Source of the DNA: JAJFVC01 sp039698075
Lineage (GTDB): Bacteria; Planctomycetota; Planctomycetia; Pirellulales; Thermoguttaceae
Direction: 5' to 3'
Length of the DNA stretch: 21,530 nucleotides
Assembly: GCA_039698075.1 (NCBI GenBank)
Contig: JBDKTJ010000006.1
Coordinates: 1-21,530 of the forward strand
The notes beneath the pieces are model-generated. The model was not told the origin of the DNA and ran no database searches. It saw only the letters and a program-made list of their open reading frames with translations. The position numbers and the translations under genes are program-made. The stretch's first letter is position 1. Each line of letters opens with the position of its first letter. Below are positions 1 to 5,945 of this stretch, one piece after another.

Positions 1-141
1 GACAACGTGTCGGCGTTCAACAATTACCTGGCGAAGCTGACGATGCCGATCGAACGGCTCCTAGGCGTCGGCTCGCTCGGCGCCTCCGCCACCCGAGGCT
101 TCCAAACCTTGGGCCGAAATTACAACAAAGCACGATACTAA
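1..141 (+). CDS. C-terminal end of an unidentified protein (5' truncated by window edge)
   Basis: Frame 1 is open from the first base to a TAA at 139-141 and gives 46 residues. The tail contains small and hydrophobic residues, then a basic aromatic end (NYNKARY). No family is recognisable from so short a fragment. The open frame running in from the edge, followed directly by a structured spacer and a new gene on the same strand, makes a real gene end more likely than chance. The function is unknown. Confidence 0.45.
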   Translation, partial: DNVSAFNNYLAKLTMPIERLLGVGSLGASATRGFQTLGRNYNKARY

Positions 142-147
142 CCTCGT

Positions 148-222
148 AGGACATGCCAACCTTGCGGGAGAAATCGTCAATCGGCTCCACATGGGTTGTG
201 GAACGGATTGGCAACCTGTCCT
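148..222. other. Long imperfect inverted repeat with an inner hairpin (possible terminator or leader RNA)
   Basis: An outer stem pairs 148-153 (AGGACA) with 217-222 (TGTCCT) and 154-159 (TGCCAA) with 208-213 (TTGGCA). The two halves are separated on one side by a three-base bulge (214-216). Inside it a perfect six-base hairpin pairs 186-191 (TCCACA) with 197-202 (TGTGGA). The element starts seven bases after the upstream stop codon and ends about 40 bases before the next start. There is no T-run, so it is not a textbook intrinsic terminator. It may be a terminator, a structured leader, or a small dispersed repeat. Confidence 0.4.
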
Positions 223-263
223 GCGACCAGCGTAGGTGAGACAACAGCAAAGGACGGAATGCC

Positions 264-1421
264 ATGGCGCGTTCTTGGATCATTTGGAGCGGAATGTTGC
301 TGACGTTGACGGTCGTCGAACGTGCATCGGCCCAACCGGCGCCGACGTACTCCCGCGTTTGTCCGACGGCCTGCACGCCGAACGTCATCAATTACGGGTA
401 TTTCAACACGACGTGGCGGCAGTGGCCGGGCGAAACGCACCAGATGGAGACCAATCCGCGGTCGTTCGGCGCGGAGACGTTGCCGACGCCGGAGGGACAC
501 GAACAGTTGCCGGTTCCGCCGTCGACGCCGAACCAGCCGTCGCCGTCGCCCAGCCAGGGACGCGAGCCTGTGCCCGCCCCGAGAAAGACGATTCTTCCGC
601 CGCAGGCGCCGGTGGCCGTGCCGGATACGCCGGCTCCGCCGAAGACTCCCGCGCCGCCGGCGGACGGTGGTTTGCCGGGCCTGCCGGTTGAGCCGCAGCA
701 CGCGCCGACGTCCAATCCGTTCGACGGCGGAACCACGCCGAGTCCCGCACCGAAATCGGATGAAAAACTGAAGACTCCGACGTCGCCGAAGTCGCGGGAC
801 GCTCGCTACGAACGTTCGGAGCAACGCCTCACGGCAAGCGACTCCGTCCAGGGAGTCCCGTTTTCGCAAAATCACGAGGACGCTTCAAGTTCCGTGTCGC
901 GAGGCACGGTCATGACGTTGGTCGGCACGGATTCGGCGTCGTTGTCCGCCAAAGGCCCGGCGGTGGGACGCGTCGAAGCCGCGGCGATTGCCACGACCTC
1001 GTCCGGACGGAATGACGGCATCCAAGCGGCGGGCTATACGACGGTCGAACAGGCCGCGCAGGTGGAAATCACCGACGACGGAGTTCGGGTGCCGCCGGTC
1101 GCGTTGAACGGCTACTGCCCGGTCGAGCTGATTCGCAACGGCGTCTGGAAACAGGGCGACTTGCGTTGGACGGTGGTTCAGAACGGTCACATTTATCGGT
1201 TGTCGGGTGCGGACCAGCGCGAGGCGTTTTTGGCCAATCCGGCGGCGTTCGTTCCGGCTTGCGGCGGCAACGATCCGGTGTTGGCGTCGGAGCAAAATCT
1301 TCAGACGCCCGGCCAGACGTCCTGTTGCGCGCTCTACGAAGGGCGGCTGTACATGTTTTCCAGCGCCGCGACACAAACGCAATTCAATCGGGATCCGAAA
1401 CGTTACGCCGAGGCGAGGTGA
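264..1421 (+). CDS. Secreted proline-rich protein with paired YHS-like modules at the C-terminus (planctomycete type)
   Basis: The 385-residue product begins with a signal peptide (basic MAR, hydrophobic core to about residue 18, ASA cleavage site near residue 24). A planctomycete-type motif, YFNTTWRQWPGE, follows near residues 46-57, then a long proline-rich low-complexity linker (about 70-170). The last roughly 110 residues hold two related modules. One starts at LNGYCPVELI and includes a W..G...W pattern, G.IYRLSG and FLANPAAF.P. The second has GRLYMFSSAA..QFNRDPKRYAE, like the YHS fold seen in metal-binding or ATPase-associated proteins. The protein is probably exported and envelope-associated; its biochemical role is unknown. 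The ATG at 264 is preceded by AGGA at 251-254. I have seen this module pair in planctomycete proteins; metal binding is not shown. Confidence 0.85.
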   Translation: MARSWIIWSGMLLTLTVVERASAQPAPTYSRVCPTACTPNVINYGYFNTTWRQWPGETHQMETNPRSFGAETLPTPEGHEQLPVPPSTPNQPSPSPSQGREPVPAPRKTILPPQAPVAVPDTPAPPKTPAPPADGGLPGLPVEPQHAPTSNPFDGGTTPSPAPKSDEKLKTPTSPKSRDARYERSEQRLTASDSVQGVPFSQNHEDASSSVSRGTVMTLVGTDSASLSAKGPAVGRVEAAAIATTSSGRNDGIQAAGYTTVEQAAQVEITDDGVRVPPVALNGYCPVELIRNGVWKQGDLRWTVVQNGHIYRLSGADQREAFLANPAAFVPACGGNDPVLASEQNLQTPGQTSCCALYEGRLYMFSSAATQTQFNRDPKRYAEAR

Positions 1422-1526
1422 TTCGTCGGCCGCGCGGGACGGCCCGTTTTGCGGCGGCTCTGGCCTCCGTCGTGCGGGCTCGGTACAATGGCGGGCTGTC
1501 GGATTTTGCCTTGGGAGTGTTTTGCG

Positions 1527-2198
1527 ATGGACCCGTTCCGTTTATGCCTGGCCGTGGGCCCGGTGGCCGTGTATTTGCTGCTGCTCGGGGCCGTCCAACT
1601 TTCGCGACGTCCGCTGTTGGTTTCGGGCGGGCGTGACGCGGCCGCGTTGGCGTTGGCGTTGGCGGGGCTGGTGATTGTCGGCCCGATGGAACTGTTTTTC
1701 CCGTTTGCGGCGGCCGCCCAGCTTGGCTCGCAAGTCTGGCTCCTGTTGTTGGGTCTCTACGCGCTGGGCGTCGTGCTGACGCTGTTGTTGTTGAGACCGC
1801 GGTTGGTGATCTACAACATGTCGGCCGATCAATTGCGGCCCGTGCTGGCCGATCTGGTCGACGTGATGGACGGCGACGCTCGTTGGGCAGGCGACAGTCT
1901 GGTGTTGCCGGGGTTGGACGTTCAGTTGTATCTCGACTCGTTTGCGGCTTTTCGTTGCGTGTCGCTGGTGGCCATCGGCCGCCGACAAAACCATCAAGGT
2001 TGGCGCCGGCTCGAAACGGCTCTTGGCAACACGTTGGCCCGAGAGGAAGTCGCCCGAAACCCGCGCAGCTTGGGGCTGATCGCCGTCTCGCTGGCCATGT
2101 TGGGATGGATTGTCTGGACCGTCTCGCAAGACCCGGAAGCGATCGCCCAATCGTTGTTGAACGTGGCCTCGTCGCTTTCAAAAATGGTGGGGGTCTGA
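1527..2198 (+). CDS. Hypothetical inner-membrane protein with four predicted helices
   Basis: The product is 223 residues. Hydrophobic segments at about residues 6-25, 37-60 and 68-89 form an N-terminal membrane bundle. A soluble stretch of about 90 residues follows (from R.RLVIYNMSADQLRP), then a fourth hydrophobic segment near 181-199 and a short amphipathic tail. I do not recognise a named family. The frame is open upstream to 1449, but the ATG at 1527 is preferred because GGGAG lies at 1513-1517 and because the membrane segment then starts immediately, as expected. A TACAAT at 1484-1489 could be a -10 element, but no good -35 sits at the right distance. It lies 56 bases before thpR on the same strand and may share its transcript. 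Confidence 0.75.
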   Translation: MDPFRLCLAVGPVAVYLLLLGAVQLSRRPLLVSGGRDAAALALALAGLVIVGPMELFFPFAAAAQLGSQVWLLLLGLYALGVVLTLLLLRPRLVIYNMSADQLRPVLADLVDVMDGDARWAGDSLVLPGLDVQLYLDSFAAFRCVSLVAIGRRQNHQGWRRLETALGNTLAREEVARNPRSLGLIAVSLAMLGWIVWTVSQDPEAIAQSLLNVASSLSKMVGV

Positions 2199-2254
2199 AC
2201 GGGTCGCCAGGACGGCTTTGCGAGCGATTTTGAAACGAGTTCCGGGATAAGCTC

Positions 2255-2827
2255 ATGAAAAAAACTCTTCGCACGTTCGTCGCCGTCGAAATTGGCGGGG
2301 CGATTCGCTCGCGGGCGGCTTCGTTGATTTCGCTGCTGGACGGTTCTTCGGCCGAAGTGAAATGGGTCTCGCCCGAGCAGTTGCATTGGACGCTGAAATT
2401 TCTCGGCGAGGTGCATCAACGGGAGCTCAGCCGCGTGTGCCAAGCCGTGGCGCGCGGAGTGGCGGGCTTGTCGCCGTTCGAGTTGGAGGTGCGCGGCGCC
2501 GGCGCGTTTCCCACCGTCGCGAGGCCTCGCACCGTGTGGCTGGGCGCCGGCGAGGGCGCCGACGCGATGGTCGTCTTGCACGATCGCATCGAGGCCGAGT
2601 TGGCCAAGCTCGGCTATCGCGAGGAGCACCGCCGGTTTCAGCCACATCTGACGTTGGGCCGGGTGCGCGGCGAAGGGCCGGGCATCTTGGAGTTGGGGAC
2701 GCAGTTACAGCAATACGCCGCGTTCGACGCCGGACAGATGACCGTGCAAAAAACGACGGTCTTCAGCAGCACGCTGACGGCCGACGGCCCTGTCTATGAA
2801 GTGCTCGGCACCGTTCCGCTGGGCTGA
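2255..2827 (+). CDS. thpR: RNA 2',3'-cyclic phosphodiesterase (2'-5' RNA ligase family)
   Basis: At 190 residues this is the normal length for ThpR/LigT. It belongs to the 2H phosphoesterase superfamily, defined by two HxTx motifs, and both are present: H44-W-T46-L and H131-L-T133-L. The N-terminus RTFVAVEI and the segment EQLHWTLKFLGEV are typical. The family hydrolyses 2',3'-cyclic phosphate ends of RNA to 2'-phosphates and can ligate tRNA halves through 2'-5' bonds in vitro. The cellular role in bacteria is uncertain. The start at 2255 has only a weak upstream GGGA. The gene converges on the XRE-type gene, with REP-like hairpins in between. Confidence 0.92.
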   Translation: MKKTLRTFVAVEIGGAIRSRAASLISLLDGSSAEVKWVSPEQLHWTLKFLGEVHQRELSRVCQAVARGVAGLSPFELEVRGAGAFPTVARPRTVWLGAGEGADAMVVLHDRIEAELAKLGYREEHRRFQPHLTLGRVRGEGPGILELGTQLQQYAAFDAGQMTVQKTTVFSSTLTADGPVYEVLGTVPLG

Positions 2828-2859
2828 TCTTCGTGAAGCGTGTCGGAATAAAGACCGCT

Positions 2860-2963
2860 TGCCCTTTGAAAGAGGGCAGGGGTTGGATGCGATTTCAACG
2901 TGGAAGGCGGAAACGAAACATTTCGCCCTCCGATTCCGACCCTCACCGTCTCCCAAAGGGAGA
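2860..2963. repeat. REP-like hairpin pair in a convergent spacer (possible bidirectional terminator)
   Basis: Two separate inverted repeats occupy the spacer between thpR and the convergent XRE-type gene. The first pairs 2860-2865 (TGCCCT) with 2873-2878 (AGGGCA). The second pairs 2949-2954 (TCTCCC) with 2958-2963 (GGGAGA) around an AAA loop. The second is set in flanking CCCTC and GAGGG blocks. This style of CCCTC/CTCCC/GGGAGAGGG hairpin resembles dispersed intergenic repeats common in GC-rich bacteria, including planctomycetes. Being between two converging genes, it could stop transcription from both sides, though no clear T-run follows. Confidence 0.5.
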
Positions 2964-2974
2964 GGGAACTCGCG

Positions 2975-3445
2975 CTATCGTTTCGCCTTCTTTTTGCGGC
3001 CACGGGCGGCGCCGGCCGTCTGAAGCTGTTCGAGGGCGGCTCGCTTGCCGATCCCGCGGACGGCGATCAACGCGGCCAGTTGGGCTCGGCGAGGACGGGA
3101 TTTGCCGTGCTCCCAACTGTAAATCGTCAGGCCGGAAACGCCGATCAGACGTCCGTAGTCCGCGGCCGACAGGCCCAGCCGGTTTCGTTGCGCCCGGACG
3201 GATCGGGCGGAAAAACGCACGTCGGCCAGGGGATCGTCTTGAGCGGCTTCCGGCTCGCCGGCGGATTGCGATTCCTTCGACAGACCGGCAATCGCTTTTT
3301 GCTGATCCCGAATCACGCGTTTTAGCCAGGCGATGTCCTTGCGATAGTGCGAAACCGCTTGTTTTGCGGAACTGGAAAAAGCCCGGACTTCTTTCCGAGC
3401 CAGACGACGGATTTCTTCCTTTAATACGGCGGCTATGTTTGGCAT
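2975..3445 (-). CDS. Small XRE-type helix-turn-helix regulator with an N-terminal helical region
   Basis: The 156-residue product begins MPNIAAVLKEEIRRLARKEV, an N-terminal helix that I recognise from a widespread family of small DNA-binding proteins. Residues 28-60 are probably helical or coiled coil. The C-terminal HTH (about 83-128) runs from LGLSAADYGRLIGVSG through IYSWEHGKSRPR to LAALIAVRGIGKR. The protein ends in a very basic tail (RGRKKKAKR). It probably binds DNA as a dimer, and its targets are unknown. A palindrome overlaps the putative promoter just upstream, which fits autoregulation. It is the last gene of a minus-strand run after the PPK2 and ROK-type kinase genes, 75 bases from the latter. 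It ends in TAG. Confidence 0.85.
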   Translation of the reverse strand: MPNIAAVLKEEIRRLARKEVRAFSSSAKQAVSHYRKDIAWLKRVIRDQQKAIAGLSKESQSAGEPEAAQDDPLADVRFSARSVRAQRNRLGLSAADYGRLIGVSGLTIYSWEHGKSRPRRAQLAALIAVRGIGKRAALEQLQTAGAARGRKKKAKR

Positions 3446-3472
3446 TCGAGTGACTTTCGTAAAAGGGGTTTT

Positions 3473-3515
3473 TATAGAACGAGTTATTCTATACAGATTG
3501 CCCGGCCGTCGTAAA
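3473..3515 (-). promoter_or_regulatory. Putative promoter and palindromic operator of the XRE-type gene
   Basis: On the minus strand a -35-like TTTACG (3515-3510) is followed after 16 bases by TATAGA (3493-3488), or after 18 bases by TAGAAT (3491-3486). A perfect seven-base inverted repeat, TATAGAA at 3473-3479 and TTCTATA at 3487-3493 with a seven-base spacer, covers the -10 region. The A/T-rich block stands out from the GC-rich surroundings. A repressor bound here would block the promoter, and the adjacent XRE-type protein is the obvious candidate. The promoter and operator are both inferred from sequence alone. Confidence 0.42.
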
Positions 3516-3520
3516 GCCCC

Positions 3521-4906
3521 TCAGCAGGTGATGTGCATCAGGGCGGCTTTTCTTTGTTTCGAACGATTGTAGCGTTCGACGGCTTTGTCGGTCGGCAGCA
3601 ATTCGAATTGGATGGATCGCTGGGCCAAATAACGTTGGGCGTCCTCGGTCAGTTCCACCTGACTCGACTTGCCGGCCCCCACAAAGAGGATCTCGGGCCC
3701 GCCGCGGCACACCTTTTCGAGTTCTTTCGGCCCAATCACATGGGTGGAATCGTATTGTTCCTTGGCGATGGATTGGTCGCGTTTTTTGATTTTTCCGTCG
3801 ACGAAAATATAGAGGTCGCGGTGGTAGGTTTCTCGATCGACGGTGATTTTTCCGAAACGGAATCGCGTAATTTCGGGATAGGTCGGTTGGACGGAGAATC
3901 GTCTTTTGAACGGACTTCGGCCGACGAGTTTTCTCGCGGCGGCCACCGCGCCCAACACCACGGCGTCGTCGCCCAGGGCGGAAAGCAGCACGCGGCCGCC
4001 CTCGCGCGCGCCGGGCAGCGGGTCGCGTCCGACGATGTTTTCGACGATCGGCATCATGAAATCGCTGCACGCCTCGATCACGCCGCCGCCGAGAACGATC
4101 ACGGCCGGATCGATCATGTGGCGAACGTTCACGCAGGCGTGGCCCAGCACTTCGGCCGCGCGGCGCAGGACGTCGGTGACCAGCGGGTCTTCCATGTCCA
4201 GGGCCTTGCGGATCAGGCGGCTTCGGATGACCGACAGGTCGCCGCCGGACAATTCCACCAGCGCGCTGGGTTTTCCGGCGGACAGGCCGGCCAACAGCTC
4301 GCGTTCGATGGCGGTTCGGCTGGCCAGCGATTCGAGGCAGCCGAAGTTGCCGCAGGCGCATTGCGGGCCGCCGAGCTGCATGATCATGTGGCCGATTTCG
4401 CCGGCCGATTCGCGGTCGCCGCGCCACAGTCGGCCGCGAAGGACCAAGCCGCTGCCGATGCCGGTGCCGATGCAGAGGTACAGCGCGCTGTGGACGTTTC
4501 GGGCCGAACCGAGCCACGATTCGCCCAGCGCGCCGAAGTTGCCGTCGTTGCCCAGGACAATGGGCGTTTTGAATCGCGTCTCCAACAGCGGGCCGAGCGT
4601 CACGCCGGTCAGTTGCATGTTGGGCGCGACGACGACCAGCCCGCGGTCGGGATCGACCACGCCGGGCACGGCCACTCCGATGGCCGTCAGATCGTTGTTG
4701 CGGACGCCGTTGTTGCGGAGGACGTCGTCCATGCACTTTTCGATGGCGGCCACTTCGCGTTCGGGTCCGCCCTCGCGGGGCGTAGCGAGTTTTTCGCGGC
4801 CGACGATCTCGCCCGACTCGCGGACCAGCGAGGCTTGGACTTTGGTGCCGCCGATGTCGACGCCCAAGTACAATCGCCGTGGTTCGGTGCGGTGGTTTTT
4901 CTTCAT
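3521..4906 (-). CDS. ROK-family sugar kinase fused to a C-terminal Mth938-like (DUF498) domain
   Basis: The protein is 461 residues, whereas typical ROK glucokinases are about 300-330. Residues 10-330 form the ROK kinase: phosphate loop DIGGTK (17-22), catalytic N120-D121, second phosphate-binding GTGIGSG (147-153), EIGH (170-173) and the zinc motif CxCGxxxC (C183, C185, C190). ROK kinases phosphorylate hexoses such as glucose or N-acetylmannosamine with ATP, sometimes with polyphosphate. Residues from about 338 to the end match the Mth938-like fold: ITRFRFGKITVD, the HVIGPKELEKVC block, GPEILFVGAGK, the LLPTDKAVERYN block and a terminal HITC. That domain usually occurs as a stand-alone protein. 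It lies 47 bases after the PPK2 gene on the same strand. The substrate cannot be read from the sequence. The Shine-Dalgarno site is weak. Confidence 0.93.
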   Translation of the reverse strand: MKKNHRTEPRRLYLGVDIGGTKVQASLVRESGEIVGREKLATPREGGPEREVAAIEKCMDDVLRNNGVRNNDLTAIGVAVPGVVDPDRGLVVVAPNMQLTGVTLGPLLETRFKTPIVLGNDGNFGALGESWLGSARNVHSALYLCIGTGIGSGLVLRGRLWRGDRESAGEIGHMIMQLGGPQCACGNFGCLESLASRTAIERELLAGLSAGKPSALVELSGGDLSVIRSRLIRKALDMEDPLVTDVLRRAAEVLGHACVNVRHMIDPAVIVLGGGVIEACSDFMMPIVENIVGRDPLPGAREGGRVLLSALGDDAVVLGAVAAARKLVGRSPFKRRFSVQPTYPEITRFRFGKITVDRETYHRDLYIFVDGKIKKRDQSIAKEQYDSTHVIGPKELEKVCRGGPEILFVGAGKSSQVELTEDAQRYLAQRSIQFELLPTDKAVERYNRSKQRKAALMHITC

Positions 4907-4953
4907 GTCGGAAATTAGATAATCAGGGGACCGCGGTGTAAAGCGGCGGCGCG

Positions 4954-5760
4954 CTACTTTACGACGATTTCATCCAGGCCTTTTTCGGCCGGCGGATAGT
5001 GCGGCGACATTTTTTCGAGAGTTTTTCGCAGAATCCGGCTGACAACCAGATTGCGATACCACTTCTTGTTAGCCGGCACGATGCACCAAGGGGCGTGCTC
5101 GGTGTTGCAGCGAGAAATGGCCAGTTCGTAGGCCCGTTGATAGTCGTCCCAATAGGCCCGCTCGGCGATGTCGGCGCGGCTGAACTTCCATCGCTTCTTC
5201 GGATCGTCCAGACGCGATTGCAGTCGGCGCCGCTGTTCGTCTTTGCTGATGTGCAGAAAGATTTTGACGATCGCGGCGCCGCCATCGGCCAGCATTTTTT
5301 CAAACAGATTGATCCGCTCGTAACGGCTTTCCAATTCGCGTTTCGACGCCAGACGGTGGACGCGGGCGACCAGCACGTCTTCGTAGTGCGAGCGATTGAA
5401 AATGCCGATAAAACCTTTGCGGGGCGCGGCGCGGCTGATGCGCCATAGAAAATCGTGGGCCAGCTCCTCGGCGCTCGGCTGTTTGAACGACACCACCTGG
5501 CAGCTTTGCGGATTGAAGCCCTGCATCACGTGGCGGATCGTGCCGTCCTTGCCGGCGGTGTCCATGCCTTGGAGCACCACCAACAGCGAGCGGCGGTTTT
5601 CGGCGTACAGTCGGTAGCCGAGTTCGTCCAACGCGGCGATGTTTTCGGCCAGTTCGGCCGCGGCGTGCTTCTTGCGTCGGATGCCGCCGGTGGAGTCGGC
5701 GTCGAAATGCGAAAGCCGCACGCGTCGGCCGGGTGCGATCAAGATCGGTTGTTGTTTCAT
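4954..5760 (-). CDS. ppk2: PPK2-family polyphosphate:nucleotide phosphotransferase
   Basis: The 268-residue product matches the PPK2 family (TIGR03709-like subgroup). It has a Walker A loop GMDTAGKDG (65-73), a GFNPQ...SFKQPS segment, the FNRSHYEDVL Walker B region (121-130), the lid region DDPKKRWKFS and the NKKWYRNLVVSRI block. The enzyme transfers phosphate from polyphosphate to nucleoside mono- or diphosphates, or the reverse, in the cytoplasm. The frame is open to 5847, but the ATG at 5760 is chosen because homology starts there and GAAGGGG lies just upstream. It is followed at 47 bases by the ROK kinase gene, so the two are probably co-transcribed and may link polyphosphate to sugar phosphorylation. 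Acceptor preference (AMP, ADP or GDP) is not determined. It ends in TAG. Confidence 0.93.
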   Translation of the reverse strand: MKQQPILIAPGRRVRLSHFDADSTGGIRRKKHAAAELAENIAALDELGYRLYAENRRSLLVVLQGMDTAGKDGTIRHVMQGFNPQSCQVVSFKQPSAEELAHDFLWRISRAAPRKGFIGIFNRSHYEDVLVARVHRLASKRELESRYERINLFEKMLADGGAAIVKIFLHISKDEQRRRLQSRLDDPKKRWKFSRADIAERAYWDDYQRAYELAISRCNTEHAPWCIVPANKKWYRNLVVSRILRKTLEKMSPHYPPAEKGLDEIVVK

Positions 5761-5818
5761 GGCCGTAAACCCCTTCGAGACGATCGGAAGCCTGCAACTG
5801 GTTACAGGACGCCCCGAA

Positions 5819-5847
5819 AGGATAGGTCGCGGCGGGTGGTTAGGCAA
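5819..5847 (-). promoter_or_regulatory. Putative promoter of the ppk2-ROK kinase unit
   Basis: On the minus strand TTGCCT (5847-5842) and TATCCT (5824-5819) are separated by exactly 17 bases, with four of six matches each to the sigma-70 consensus. The predicted start would leave a leader of roughly 50 bases before the ppk2 ATG. A perfect ten-base palindrome, GGAACGTTCC, lies upstream at 5874-5883 and could be a regulator site or chance. Confidence 0.33.
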
Positions 5848-5945
5848 GAATTCTGGTGAAATCGCAAGCGGTGGGAACGTTCCAAGGGAAACGACCCATC
5901 GGTTTCGCCGAAGAGCGTCCGCGCATGTTCAAGTTGGAACGCGCA

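Noticed and set aside
177..875. Minus-strand frame of 232 residues, arginine-rich
   Set aside because: It lies antisense to the proline-rich secreted protein, and its extreme arginine content is what a GC-rich gene gives in its shadow frame.
1384..2274. Minus-strand frame of 296 residues
   Set aside because: Composition rich in R, P and T, no domain, opposite the membrane protein gene, which has clear hydrophobic helices and a ribosome binding site.
3533..4918. Plus-strand frame of 461 residues opposite the ROK kinase
   Set aside because: It mirrors the kinase gene codon by codon; the minus strand carries the recognised motifs.
5874..5883. GGAACGTTCC palindrome as a LexA or SOS box
   Set aside because: It does not fit the usual LexA half-site spacing, and it lies before ppk2 rather than a repair gene.
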